DNA from: Pseudomonadota bacterium
GTDB taxonomy: Bacteria > Pseudomonadota > Alphaproteobacteria > Sphingomonadales > Sphingomonadaceae
Direction: 5' to 3'
DNA length: 13,886 nucleotides
Assembly: GCA_023413015.1 (NCBI GenBank)
Contig: JAEZQR010000225.1
Span: forward strand, 1 to 13,886
The notes below the pieces were generated by a model. That model was not told the DNA's origin and did not search any database. It saw nothing but the letters and a program-made list of their open reading frames with translations. Position 1 is the first letter of the stretch. Every line of letters begins with the position of its first letter. Shown here one piece after another: positions 7,301 through 13,886 of this stretch. A program made the translations under genes and the position numbers.

Positions 7301-8164
7301 TCAGGCGACCTGGGCCAGCAGCCTGCCGATCGCGGCGACCGAGGTAGGCTCGTCGAGCGTCGGCGCGTGCCCGACGCGCGGGACCTCGACCGCAGTTAGC
7401 GTCGAAAGCCTTTCCGCCATGCACGCCTGCGTGTCGCGGCTAAGGATGTCGGAAAGCGCACCGCGCAGCGACAGGACCGGAATGCCCTTGAGCGCGTCGA
7501 ACGCGGGCCACATATCCACCGCGGCATCGGCGTTGGGCAGGCGGAAAGGCTCGGCGATCCGCGCGTCATAGTCCCAGACGATGCGTCCCTTGGCAGTCAG
7601 GCGGCAGAGCTGCTTTGCCATGCGCAGCCAGTCCTCCATACCGTGATCCGGATAGACTGGGCCGTTGGCCGCGGCGATATCACGCGCGGCATGCACCCAG
7701 GTCGGCCAGTTGCCGCCCTTGCCGACATAGCCCTTTATGCGGTCGAGTCCCGCCGGCTCGACGACCGGGCCGATGTCGTTGAGCACCGCGCCCGCAAGCA
7801 GGCCAGGATGCGTGCCCGCCAGCAGCATCGTCAGCAGGCCGCCGAGCGACGTACCGACTGCGACGACGCGCTTCAGATCGAGTTCGCGGATCAGCGCCTC
7901 GAGATCCTGGAGGTAGGTGAGCGGCACGTAGCTGAGTGGGTCCTTGGCGTAGGCCGACTCGCCGCGGCCGCGCAGCGACACGCAGATCACGCGCCACTCG
8001 CCGGCCAGCCGCGCTGCCAGCCCTTCGAAGTCCCGGACGTTGCGGGTCAGGCCCGGCAGGCACAGCAGAACCGGCCGTTCGGCGGGGCCCGCATAATCGC
8101 GGTAATGAAGCCGCAGCTCGTCGCGCGACCAGTAGTATCCATCGGTGTAGGCTGCCCCGCTCAT
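7301..8164 (-). CDS. alpha/beta-fold hydrolase
   Basis: A 287-residue single-domain hydrolase of normal length for the alpha/beta hydrolase_1 family. Seen: the oxyanion-hole region CLPGLTRNVRDFE (35-47), the nucleophile elbow GTSLGG with S106, the acid in LRGALSDIL (D239), and the catalytic histidine in VGHAPTLDE (H266). It should hydrolyse an ester, lactone or similar bond in the cytoplasm; no signal peptide is present. RGRGESAYAKD (65-75) is common to this group. The substrate cannot be assigned. The start at 8164 has no clear Shine-Dalgarno, but the next in-frame region is already conserved. It is divergent from a TetR-family gene across 174 bp with an inverted repeat, so control by that regulator is plausible. 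Confidence 0.92.
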   Translation of the reverse strand: MSGAAYTDGYYWSRDELRLHYRDYAGPAERPVLLCLPGLTRNVRDFEGLAARLAGEWRVICVSLRGRGESAYAKDPLSYVPLTYLQDLEALIRELDLKRVVAVGTSLGGLLTMLLAGTHPGLLAGAVLNDIGPVVEPAGLDRIKGYVGKGGNWPTWVHAARDIAAANGPVYPDHGMEDWLRMAKQLCRLTAKGRIVWDYDARIAEPFRLPNADAAVDMWPAFDALKGIPVLSLRGALSDILSRDTQACMAERLSTLTAVEVPRVGHAPTLDEPTSVAAIGRLLAQVA

Positions 8165-8227
8165 GGCGACAGAGCTACCGCATCCGGCTCGTTACGCCAA
8201 CGCATCCCTTTGCGCGGCCGGCAAATT

Positions 8228-8256
8228 TTGACTCGGACTCAGGAAAACCTCATATC
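8228..8256 (+). promoter_or_regulatory. likely promoter of the TetR-family gene
   Basis: TTGACT (8228-8233) matches the -35 consensus in five of six positions. Seventeen bases later CATATC (8251-8256) is a moderate -10. The start of transcription would be near 8263. The -35 hexamer overlaps the left arm of the inverted repeat described at 8229-8277. Confidence 0.45.
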
Positions 8257-8277
8257 AATCGACAAAGAACCGAGTCA
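8229..8277. repeat. inverted repeat with three GANTC sites, candidate operator
   Basis: TGACTCGG (8229-8236) and CCGAGTCA (8270-8277) are a perfect 8-bp inverted repeat separated by 33 bases. A further GACTC at 8236-8240 gives three GANTC sites within 47 bp (8230-8234, 8236-8240, 8272-8276). The arms flank the predicted promoter of the TetR-family gene, one on the -35 and one just past the expected start of transcription. Possible roles are a binding site for the adjacent regulator or CcrM/GcrA methylation-dependent control; neither is proven. The spacing is too wide for one TetR dimer on a single palindrome. Confidence 0.5.
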
Positions 8278-8338
8278 TCTTGCCGGCACGGAAGTCGCGT
8301 GCCGGCCGAGCGGCCCGGCTACGCACTGGGAGGACAGG

Positions 8339-8992
8339 ATGGCCACCAAAGCCGCGGACACGCGGTCCCGTCGCTACGATCCCGCCGAGACGCGCCAGCG
8401 CGTACTCGAGGCGGCGAACATGCTGTTCTCGACCAAGGGCTTCGTATCGACCGGCACCGCCGATATCGCGCGCGCTGCCGACGTGTCCGAGGGCTCGATC
8501 TTCTATCACTTCGGATCGAAGAAGAACCTGCTGATCGCGCTCGGCCGCCAGTACGGCGAGAACATGATCGCCGCGATGCACCGGGGCGAGGATCTCGCCG
8601 ACCTGCCGATCGAGGTCACGGTGCGACGCTGCTTCGAATATTGCGCCACGCATCGCGCGTGGGAGACCATCCTCCAAAGCGGCGACAAATGCACGGGCGG
8701 GGCCGATGCCCAGCATTCGCACGACCCCGAGGCCGAACCCTTCTACCGCGCCTCGCGCGAAGTGGTCGTCGCCTGGGTCCAGGCGCATGTGCGCGCGCAG
8801 CTCGACGCCCAGGGCCGCAACGACGTCAACGTCCCCGTCGCCGCTTCGCTGGTCTATGCGGCGGTCGGCGATGCGCTCGATCGCGCCTTCAACCCGAGCG
8901 CCGACCCGGCCGAACGCGAGGCGATCATCCAGGAGGTGATCCGCTTCCTGCGCTTCGGCTGCGGCTATGCCGCGATGCCGGGCGGCGCCTGA
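8339..8992 (+). CDS. TetR/AcrR-family transcriptional regulator
   Basis: A 217-residue regulator of usual size. The N-terminal DNA-binding domain runs from YDPAETRQRVLEAANMLF (13-30) through the helix-turn-helix TADIARAADVSEGSIFYHF (40-58) and SKKNLLIAL (60-68). The C-terminal part is the variable ligand-binding and dimerisation domain, with a His-rich stretch, DAQHSHD (123-129). The ligand is unknown. The frame is open far upstream, antisense to the hydrolase, but GGGAGG (8328-8333) five bases before the ATG at 8339 sets the start. TetR proteins usually repress their own promoter and a neighbour; here the divergent hydrolase and the directly following selO-like gene are the candidates. Its stop codon overlaps a possible CTG start of that next gene. 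Confidence 0.92.
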   Translation: MATKAADTRSRRYDPAETRQRVLEAANMLFSTKGFVSTGTADIARAADVSEGSIFYHFGSKKNLLIALGRQYGENMIAAMHRGEDLADLPIEVTVRRCFEYCATHRAWETILQSGDKCTGGADAQHSHDPEAEPFYRASREVVVAWVQAHVRAQLDAQGRNDVNVPVAASLVYAAVGDALDRAFNPSADPAEREAIIQEVIRFLRFGCGYAAMPGGA

Positions 8993-9030
8993 CCGCCGGA
9001 ACCAAGCCGATAGCCGACGATTGGGCTCGC

Positions 9031-10425
9031 GTGCCTGCCGACAACTTCCGCGCCAGCCGCGCCATCCTCGAGCTGGGCGACGCCTTCTACGACGCGGTCG
9101 AACCCGCGCGCTTTCCCCGGCACGTCCTGCGCTTCCGCAACGACCGCGCCGCCGCGACCGTCGGACTCGATGGTCTGACGGATGAGCAATGGATCGCGCA
9201 CTTCGGCCGGTTCGAGCCGCTGCCCGGCAGCCTCGAACAGCCGCTGGCGCTGCGCTACCACGGTCACCAGTTCCGGACCTACAATCCCGACCTCGGCGAC
9301 GGCCGCGGCTTCCTGTTCGCGCAAGGTTATGACGAGCGCGGGCGGCTGCTCGACCTCGGCACCAAGGGATCGGGCCAGACGCCCTACAGCCGCTTCGGCG
9401 ACGGGCGGCTGACGCTCAAGGGCGGCGTGCGCGAGGTGCTGGCGACCGAGATGCTCGAAGCGCTCGGCGTCGAGACGTCGAAGAGCTTCTCGCTGATCGA
9501 AACCGGCGAGGCGCTCACCCGCGGTGACGAACCCTCCCCCACCCGCTCCTCGGTGCTGGTGCGCCTCTCGCACAGCCACATCCGCTACGGCACCTTCCAG
9601 CGGCTGGCCTACCTCAAGCAGCCCGAGAACATCGAGCGGCTGACCGATTTCGTGCTGCGCCATTACGTACCCGGCGCCGATACGTTCGATCGCTACGCCG
9701 CGCTGCTCGACCATGCGGTGACCGGCGGGGCGCGGCTGGCCGCGAGCTACATGGCGGCCGGCTTCGTCCACGGCGTGCTCAACACCGACAACATCAACAT
9801 TACGGGCGAAAGCTTCGACTACGGCCCCTACCGGTTCGCGCCGCGCTACGACCTGTCGTTCACCGCCGCCTATTTCGACCATTACGGCCTCTACGCCTAT
9901 GGGCGGCAGGCCGAGGCGCTGCACTGGAACGTCCATCAGCTCGCGCTCAGCTTGCGCACGGTCGCCGAGACCGACAGCCTCGTCCCGTCGTTCCGCGACT
10001 TTCCCACCCGCTTCGAAGCCGCGCTGCGGCAGGCGGTGCTGCGCCGCCTCGGCGTCGAACCGAAGGACGAACAAAGCGACCTCGCGCTGCTGCAGGCCAT
10101 GGAAACCGCACTCGAGGCGACCGGGATGCCGCTCGACCGCTTCTACTTCGACTGGCGCGGCGGGCGGCGACGCGGTTTCAGCCCGGCGAACGCCACCTAC
10201 GCGCTTCCCGTCTTCGAACCGTTCGGCCAAGCGATCGCCGCCTACGAACCGGCCGCCGATCTCTCGCACCCCTACTGGTCCGACCCCGAGCCCTGCTCGC
10301 TGCTGATCGACGAGATCGAAAGCATCTGGTCGGCGATCGACGAGCGCGACGACTGGGGCCCGTTCCACGCCAAGATCGCCGCGATCCGGCGCATGGGGGA
10401 GGCGATGCGCGAGCCGTTGCCCTGA
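9031..10425 (+). CDS. selO: SelO/YdiU-family protein adenylyltransferase (pseudokinase)
   Basis: About 464 residues, close to the size of E. coli SelO. Seen: ALRYHGHQF (73-81), NPDLGDGRGFL (85-95), the nucleotide-binding region DLGTKGSGQTPYSRFGDGR (108-126) with K112, and HGVLNTDNINITGESFDYGP (247-266). The last supplies the catalytic and metal-binding D253, N254 and D263. Family knowledge: SelO transfers AMP to Ser, Thr or Tyr of target proteins and is tied to oxidative stress. Only one cysteine exists (C422), unlike the regulatory pair in E. coli. The start is uncertain: no ATG fits, GTG at 9031 is the first conventional codon, and CTG at 8989, overlapping the upstream TGA, would add 14 residues (478 in total) including a plausible tryptophan. 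Co-transcription with the TetR-family gene is likely. Confidence 0.88.
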   Translation: MPADNFRASRAILELGDAFYDAVEPARFPRHVLRFRNDRAAATVGLDGLTDEQWIAHFGRFEPLPGSLEQPLALRYHGHQFRTYNPDLGDGRGFLFAQGYDERGRLLDLGTKGSGQTPYSRFGDGRLTLKGGVREVLATEMLEALGVETSKSFSLIETGEALTRGDEPSPTRSSVLVRLSHSHIRYGTFQRLAYLKQPENIERLTDFVLRHYVPGADTFDRYAALLDHAVTGGARLAASYMAAGFVHGVLNTDNINITGESFDYGPYRFAPRYDLSFTAAYFDHYGLYAYGRQAEALHWNVHQLALSLRTVAETDSLVPSFRDFPTRFEAALRQAVLRRLGVEPKDEQSDLALLQAMETALEATGMPLDRFYFDWRGGRRRGFSPANATYALPVFEPFGQAIAAYEPAADLSHPYWSDPEPCSLLIDEIESIWSAIDERDDWGPFHAKIAAIRRMGEAMREPLP

Positions 10426-10450
10426 CAGCCGTTCGCTCCGGCGTTATAGA
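10422..10450 (+). promoter_or_regulatory. promoter of the diguanylate cyclase gene
   Basis: CTGACA (10422-10427) spans the selO stop codon and is followed after exactly 17 bases by TATAGA (10445-10450). The two hexamers match the sigma-70 consensus in five and four positions. Transcription would start near 10457, about 50 bases before the gene, separating it from the tetR-selO unit. Confidence 0.5.
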
Positions 10451-10481
10451 TGCGCCGCCTCGCGCCGTTCCTAGACAGGGT

Positions 10482-10505
10482 GGCAGGATAGCGCACCGGC
10501 AGGAT
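10482..10505 (+). repeat. tandem GGCAGGAT motif in the cyclase leader
   Basis: GGCAGGAT occurs at 10482-10489 and again at 10498-10505. The second copy contains the AGG that serves as Shine-Dalgarno for ATG at 10510 and also the first bases of the ATG at 10504. The first copy could be a decoy or standby ribosome site, or chance. Confidence 0.35.
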
Positions 10506-10509
10506 GGCT

Positions 10510-11553
10510 ATGTTCGAGTTCGGTTGGCGAAAACTCATTCCGAACGCCTCGGGGAAGGCCTCGGGCGAGGCTGACCCTTGGGCGGATTCGAAGGATACCG
10601 AACTCTACGCCGAGATTGGCGCCTTCATCGCCGCACAGGGGCTGACTCCCACGCCCGAGGCCTATGAGCTTGCCTATCGCTATGTCGCGCAGGAACCGCG
10701 CCTGACCGCGACGGTGGACGAGGCGATCAACCGCGACGGCCGGCTCATCGAGGCCGCCGTCACCCGCATCCTGGCCGACGGCCGGCCCACGCCGGCGCCG
10801 GAAGAGCTGTCGCGGCTCATGGCGCAGGCCCAGCAGAAGATCGAGCAGGTAAGCGGCCTGATCGCCCAGGGCGGCGACGATGCCCGCGCCTATGGCGATG
10901 CGCTGTCCGGCCGGGGCGAGGTGACCGCACATGTCACCGACCTGCTGCAGATCACCCACGCCATGATCGAGCGCACGCGCGCGCTCGAAACCCGGCTCCG
11001 CTCGTCGAGCAGCGAGATCGACGGCCTGCGCGGCCGGCTCGACCAGCTGCGCGAGGCCGCTACCCGCGACGTGCTCACCGGCCTCATGAACCGCGGCGCC
11101 TTCGAGGACGAACTCGCCAGGCTGATCGCCGCGACGGACGGCCCCATCGCGCTCGCCTTCTGCGACATCGACCACTTCAAGCGATTCAATGACATCTACG
11201 GCCACCCGGTCGGCGACGAGGTCCTCCGCTATGTCGCAGCGAACCTCGCCCGGACGGTGGAGGGACACGGCATCGCCGGCCGCTACGGCGGCGAGGAGTT
11301 CGTCGCCGCCTTCCCTGGCCTGACCGCCGACGATGCCGAGCATGTGATCAACCGTTTCCGGGAGGCAGTCGCCTCGCGCGCGTTGACGCTGCGCCAGACC
11401 ACCAAGAAGCTCGGGCGCGTGACCGTGTCGGCCGGCGTCGCGACGCTCGGGCCGAACCGCGACAGCGCCGACCTCATCGAGCGCGCCGACAAGGCGCTCT
11501 ACGCCGCCAAGCACAGCGGCCGCAACTGCGTCTGCCGGGACAGCTCGAGCTAA
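10510..11553 (+). CDS. diguanylate cyclase (GGDEF domain) without an I-site
   Basis: A 347-residue soluble protein with no membrane segments. Residues 1-135 are a helical region of unknown function, about 136-185 look like a coiled coil, and a GGDEF domain begins at DVLTGLMNR (187-195). Metal ligands sit in FCDIDHFKRFND (217-228), and the active-site loop is RYGGEEF with GGEEF at 260-264. It should make cyclic di-GMP from two GTP. The product-inhibition motif RxxD, expected at 251-254, reads EGHG, so feedback inhibition at that site should be missing. Two ATGs are in frame; 10510 is chosen because AGGA (10501-10504) is well spaced for it, while 10504 abuts the ribosome site. It has its own promoter and lies 67 bp before truB. 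The sensory input is unclear. Confidence 0.92.
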   Translation: MFEFGWRKLIPNASGKASGEADPWADSKDTELYAEIGAFIAAQGLTPTPEAYELAYRYVAQEPRLTATVDEAINRDGRLIEAAVTRILADGRPTPAPEELSRLMAQAQQKIEQVSGLIAQGGDDARAYGDALSGRGEVTAHVTDLLQITHAMIERTRALETRLRSSSSEIDGLRGRLDQLREAATRDVLTGLMNRGAFEDELARLIAATDGPIALAFCDIDHFKRFNDIYGHPVGDEVLRYVAANLARTVEGHGIAGRYGGEEFVAAFPGLTADDAEHVINRFREAVASRALTLRQTTKKLGRVTVSAGVATLGPNRDSADLIERADKALYAAKHSGRNCVCRDSSS

Positions 11554-11620
11554 CACTCCCAGCGATCCGACAGGGCTTTGAGGCTTATCGTCGGCGTCCC
11601 AACCCGCTAACAGCCCGCCG

Positions 11621-12502
11621 ATGCACGGTTGGATCATTCTCGACAAGCCGCTGGGGCTTTCCTCGGCGCAGGGCGTTGCCGCGATCAAGCGGCTGGGGCG
11701 CGAGGCTGGCTGGCCGAAGCTCAAGATCGGTCACGGCGGCACGCTCGACCCGCTGGCGACCGGCGTGCTGCCGATCGCGCTTGGCGAGGCGACCAAGCTG
11801 ACCGGCCGACTGCTCGATGCCACCAAGGGCTACCGCTTCACGGTGGCGTTCGGCGAGGCGACCGCCACCGACGATGCCGAAGGCGCGGTGATCGCGACCT
11901 CGGACGAACGGCCGACGCGCGCGGGAATCGAGGCGGCGCTGCCCGCCTTCACCGGCCCGATCGTCCAGACGCCGCCCGCCTATTCGGCGCTCAAGATCGA
12001 CGGGCAGCGCGCCTATGCGCTGGCGCGCGCCGGCGAGGCGGTCGAGCTCGCCCCGCGCGAGGTGACGATCCATTCGCTTGCCTTGCTCGAAGCGGACGAA
12101 AGCAGCGCCACGCTCGATGTAATCTGCTCGAAGGGCACCTATATCCGCAGCCTGGCGCGCGATCTCGCGAAGGCGCTCGGCACCGTCGGCCATGTGTCGA
12201 TGCTGCGGCGCACGCGCGCTGGTCCGTTCGGTGAAAACCAGGCGATTTCGCTGGACAAATTGACGGCGCTCGGGCAGAGCCGCGCGCTTGAACAGGCCCT
12301 ATTGCCGCTGACGGCCGGACTGGACGACATCCCGGTCCTCCCCGTCGAACCCGGACAGGCAGCCATGCTTCGGCAAGGAAGGCTGCTGGCCGGACGTCCC
12401 GACAAGCACGGGCTCCATCTCGCGACCGCCGGGTCTGTTCCGGTCGCGCTGGTCGAGGTTTCGGCCGACGGAGTGCGCGTGGTGCGGGGCTTCAACGTCT
12501 AG
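11621..12502 (+). CDS. truB: tRNA pseudouridine(55) synthase TruB
   Basis: A 293-residue enzyme that converts U55 in the T-loop of most tRNAs to pseudouridine. The N-terminus [12 protein letters not shown] (4-15), the catalytic motif [15 protein letters not shown] (37-51) with nucleophile D43, [15 protein letters not shown] (117-131) and [14 protein letters not shown] (169-182) are all standard for TruB. The C-terminal part (about 235-293) corresponds to the PUA-like extension. No strong Shine-Dalgarno precedes the ATG at 11621, but the conserved N-terminus starts right there. The 67-bp gap after the cyclase gene shows neither a clear promoter nor a terminator. It is followed 14 bp later by rpsO, an arrangement widely conserved in proteobacteria and consistent with one transcript. 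Confidence 0.97.
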   Translation: MHGWIILDKPLGLSSAQGVAAIKRLGREAGWPKLKIGHGGTLDPLATGVLPIALGEATKLTGRLLDATKGYRFTVAFGEATATDDAEGAVIATSDERPTRAGIEAALPAFTGPIVQTPPAYSALKIDGQRAYALARAGEAVELAPREVTIHSLALLEADESSATLDVICSKGTYIRSLARDLAKALGTVGHVSMLRRTRAGPFGENQAISLDKLTALGQSRALEQALLPLTAGLDDIPVLPVEPGQAAMLRQGRLLAGRPDKHGLHLATAGSVPVALVEVSADGVRVVRGFNV

Positions 12503-12516
12503 AAGAGGAGATCACG

Positions 12517-12786
12517 ATGTCGATCACTGCCGAGCGCAAGGCCGCGCTCATCCAGGAACACGCCCGCGAAGCCAACGACACCGGCAGCCCGGAAGTCCAG
12601 GTCGCCATCCTGTCGGAGCGAATCGCGAACCTCACCGAGCACTTCAAGACCCACGCGAAGGACAACCACTCGCGCCGCGGCCTGCTGATGCTGGTGAACA
12701 AGCGTCGCCGCCTCCTCGATTATCTGAAGGCAAAGGACGCGACCCGCTACACCGACCTGATCGGCAAGCTCGGGCTCCGCAAGTAA
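12517..12786 (+). CDS. rpsO: 30S ribosomal protein S15
   Basis: 89 residues, the same length as the E. coli protein. Conserved S15 features are visible: [14 protein letters not shown] (23-36), [19 protein letters not shown] (39-57) and the basic stretch [10 protein letters not shown] (61-70). S15 binds the central domain of 16S rRNA early in small-subunit assembly. AGAGGAG (12504-12510) is six bases from the ATG, a strong ribosome site as expected for a ribosomal protein. It follows truB by 14 bp and is followed by a terminator hairpin before pnp. S15 represses its own translation in several bacteria, but no matching leader fold could be assessed here. Confidence 0.98.
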   Translation: MSITAERKAALIQEHAREANDTGSPEVQVAILSERIANLTEHFKTHAKDNHSRRGLLMLVNKRRRLLDYLKAKDATRYTDLIGKLGLRK

Positions 12787-12792
12787 GCGTTC

Positions 12793-12821
12793 GGAACAGG
12801 CCCCTTCGCGGGGCCTGTTCC
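12793..12821 (+). terminator. rho-independent-type terminator after rpsO
   Basis: GGAACAGGCCCC (12793-12804) and GGGGCCTGTTCC (12810-12821) form a perfect 12-bp stem with a five-base loop. Only two T residues follow directly (CCTTATCC), so termination may be partial, leaving some readthrough into pnp, as is known for the rpsO-pnp junction in E. coli. Confidence 0.8.
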
Positions 12822-12862
12822 TTATCCGGCCGCAGCGATAGGCGCTCCGGCCGCTATAGGTC

Positions 12863-12883
12863 GTCCACGGAAGGTCCGTGGAC
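12863..12883 (+). promoter_or_regulatory. hairpin in the pnp leader
   Basis: GTCCACGGA (12863-12871) and TCCGTGGAC (12875-12883) form a perfect 9-bp stem with a three-base loop, ending five bases before the AGGA (12888-12891) of pnp. In E. coli the pnp leader hairpin is cut by RNase III and then used by PNPase to repress its own mRNA; this structure sits in the same place. That function is by analogy only, and a 9-bp stem is shorter than a typical RNase III target. TATAGG (12855-12860) just upstream could be a -10, but no -35 is evident. Confidence 0.5.
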
Positions 12884-12900
12884 ATGCAGGACAAAGACGA

Positions 12901-13886
12901 ATGTTCGATATCCAAAAGGTTGAGGCCGACTGGGGCGGCAAGAAGCTGACCCTCGAGACCGGGCGCATCGCCCGCCAGGCCGACGGCGCGGTTCTCGCGA
13001 CGCTCGGCGAAACCGTCGTGCTGTGCGCCGTCACCGCGGCGAAGTCGGTGAAGGAAGGTCAGGATTTCTTCCCGCTGACCGTCCACTATCAGGAAAAATA
13101 TTCGGCCGCGGGCCGCATCCCCGGCGGCTTCTTCAAGCGCGAGCGCGGCGCCACCGAGAAGGAGACGCTCGTCTCCCGCCTCATCGATCGCCCGATCCGC
13201 CCGCTGTTCCCCGAAGGCTTCTACAACGAGATCAATGTCATCGCCCAGGTGCTGAGCTATGACGGCGAGAACGAGCCCGACATCCTCGCGATGGTCGCGG
13301 CGTCCGCCGCGCTCACCATCTCGGGCGTGCCGTTCATGGGTCCGATCGGCGCCGCGCGCGTCGGCTACAAGGACGGTGAGTATCAGCTGAACCCGACCGA
13401 CGAGATGGTGGCCGAGGGTGACCTCGACCTCGTCGTCGCCGCGACGCAAGACGCGGTGATGATGGTTGAATCCGAAGCCAAGGAGCTTTCGGAAGAGGTC
13501 ATGCTGGGCGCCGTGATGTTTGCGCACCAGCATTCGCGCACCGTCATCAACGCGATCATCGAGCTCGCCGAGAAGGCCGCGAAGGACCCGTGGGAGCTGA
13601 AGACCGGCGACGACACATCGGCGATGAAGGCCGAGCTGAAGAAGCTCATCGGCGACGACATCGCCAAGGCGTACAAGACGACGCTGAAGTCGGATCGCGC
13701 CGACCAGCTCAACGCCGCCCGCGCCAAGGCGCGCGAGGCGATGGCCGATCGCTCACCCCAGGAGCAGATGGTCGCGATCAAGCTCGTCAAGAAGCTTGAG
13801 GCGGAGATCGTCCGCACCGCGATCCTCAAGGAAGGCCGCCGCATCGACGGCCGCGACACGAAGACCGTCCGCCCGATCCTGGCGGA
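12901..13886 (+). CDS. pnp: polyribonucleotide nucleotidyltransferase (PNPase), C-terminus cut off
   Basis: The first 328 residues of about 700 are present and the frame is open at the window edge. Seen: the first RNase PH-like domain from the N-terminus, with [18 protein letters not shown] (71-88) and [16 protein letters not shown] (92-107); the all-helical linker domain (about 240-310); and [14 protein letters not shown] (313-326), which opens the second RNase PH domain. PNPase degrades RNA 3' to 5' using phosphate, usually as a trimer and within the degradosome. The catalytic second core and the KH and S1 RNA-binding domains lie outside the window. The ATG at 12901 follows AGGA by nine bases. 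A terminator and a leader hairpin precede it. Confidence 0.98.
   Translation, partial: MFDIQKVEADWGGKKLTLETGRIARQADGAVLATLGETVVLCAVTAAKSVKEGQDFFPLTVHYQEKYSAAGRIPGGFFKRERGATEKETLVSRLIDRPIRPLFPEGFYNEINVIAQVLSYDGENEPDILAMVAASAALTISGVPFMGPIGAARVGYKDGEYQLNPTDEMVAEGDLDLVVAATQDAVMMVESEAKELSEEVMLGAVMFAHQHSRTVINAIIELAEKAAKDPWELKTGDDTSAMKAELKKLIGDDIAKAYKTTLKSDRADQLNAARAKAREAMADRSPQEQMVAIKLVKKLEAEIVRTAILKEGRRIDGRDTKTVRPILA

Noticed and set aside
7643..8338. Upstream extension of the TetR frame through the hydrolase gene
   Set aside because: The strong Shine-Dalgarno at 8328-8333 and the normal TetR start place the true ATG at 8339.
8965..10368. Minus-strand open frame of 467 codons opposite selO
   Set aside because: Same shadow effect; no recognisable motif, and the plus strand encodes conserved SelO motifs throughout.
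10471..11724. Minus-strand open frame of 417 codons opposite the cyclase and the start of truB
   Set aside because: Spans two unrelated plus-strand genes and lacks any family-like sequence.
12499..13533. Minus-strand open frame of 344 codons opposite rpsO and pnp
   Set aside because: Antisense to two universally conserved genes and crosses their terminator; a composition artefact.
1..13886. CRISPR arrays, tRNA genes, insertion sequences, prophage or integron features
   Set aside because: No regularly spaced repeats, cloverleaf-like sequences, transposase or integrase motifs, or terminal inverted repeats were seen by eye; a dedicated scan could still find weak cases.

Overview
The window is a G+C-rich chromosomal segment of an alphaproteobacterium, most likely a member of the Sphingomonadales. 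This is inferred from codon use, from the protein families, and from the truB-rpsO-pnp gene order at the right end; no rRNA marker is present to prove it. I recognise 13 protein-coding genes, two of them cut by the window edges. I see no tRNA, rRNA, CRISPR array, transposase or integrase.

Left part (1-2709): a leftward FAD/NAD(P)-binding flavoprotein gene, cut at base 1, is divergent from a rightward CPA1/NhaP-type cation:proton antiporter. A small glycine-zipper-like protein follows the antiporter.

Surface-glycan-like block (2725-7001): a leftward GT4 glycosyltransferase is divergent from two rightward genes. The first is an asparagine-synthase-like ATP-dependent ligase whose N-terminal glutaminase domain has lost the catalytic cysteine. 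The second is a CDP-glycerol glycerophosphotransferase-like enzyme (Glyphos_transf type). Together they look like a small cassette for building or decorating a cell-surface polymer. This is the best candidate in the window for an undescribed function.

Middle (7051-10425): a short single-pass membrane protein with a GTG start, its own promoter and a very strong Shine-Dalgarno sequence meets a leftward alpha/beta hydrolase head-on. The hydrolase is divergent from a TetR-family regulator. Their shared intergenic region carries a perfect 8-bp inverted repeat and three GANTC sites placed around the likely tetR promoter. The regulator gene runs directly into a SelO/YdiU-family pseudokinase (protein AMPylase) that has no ATG start and only one cysteine.

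Right part (10422-13886): a diguanylate cyclase (GGEEF, without the usual RxxD inhibitory site) has its own promoter overlapping the selO stop codon. Then come truB, rpsO, a 12-bp-stem terminator, a second hairpin in the pnp leader, and the first 328 codons of pnp. These last three genes form the conserved translation and RNA-decay block. The diguanylate cyclase sits where rbfA often lies in other proteobacteria.
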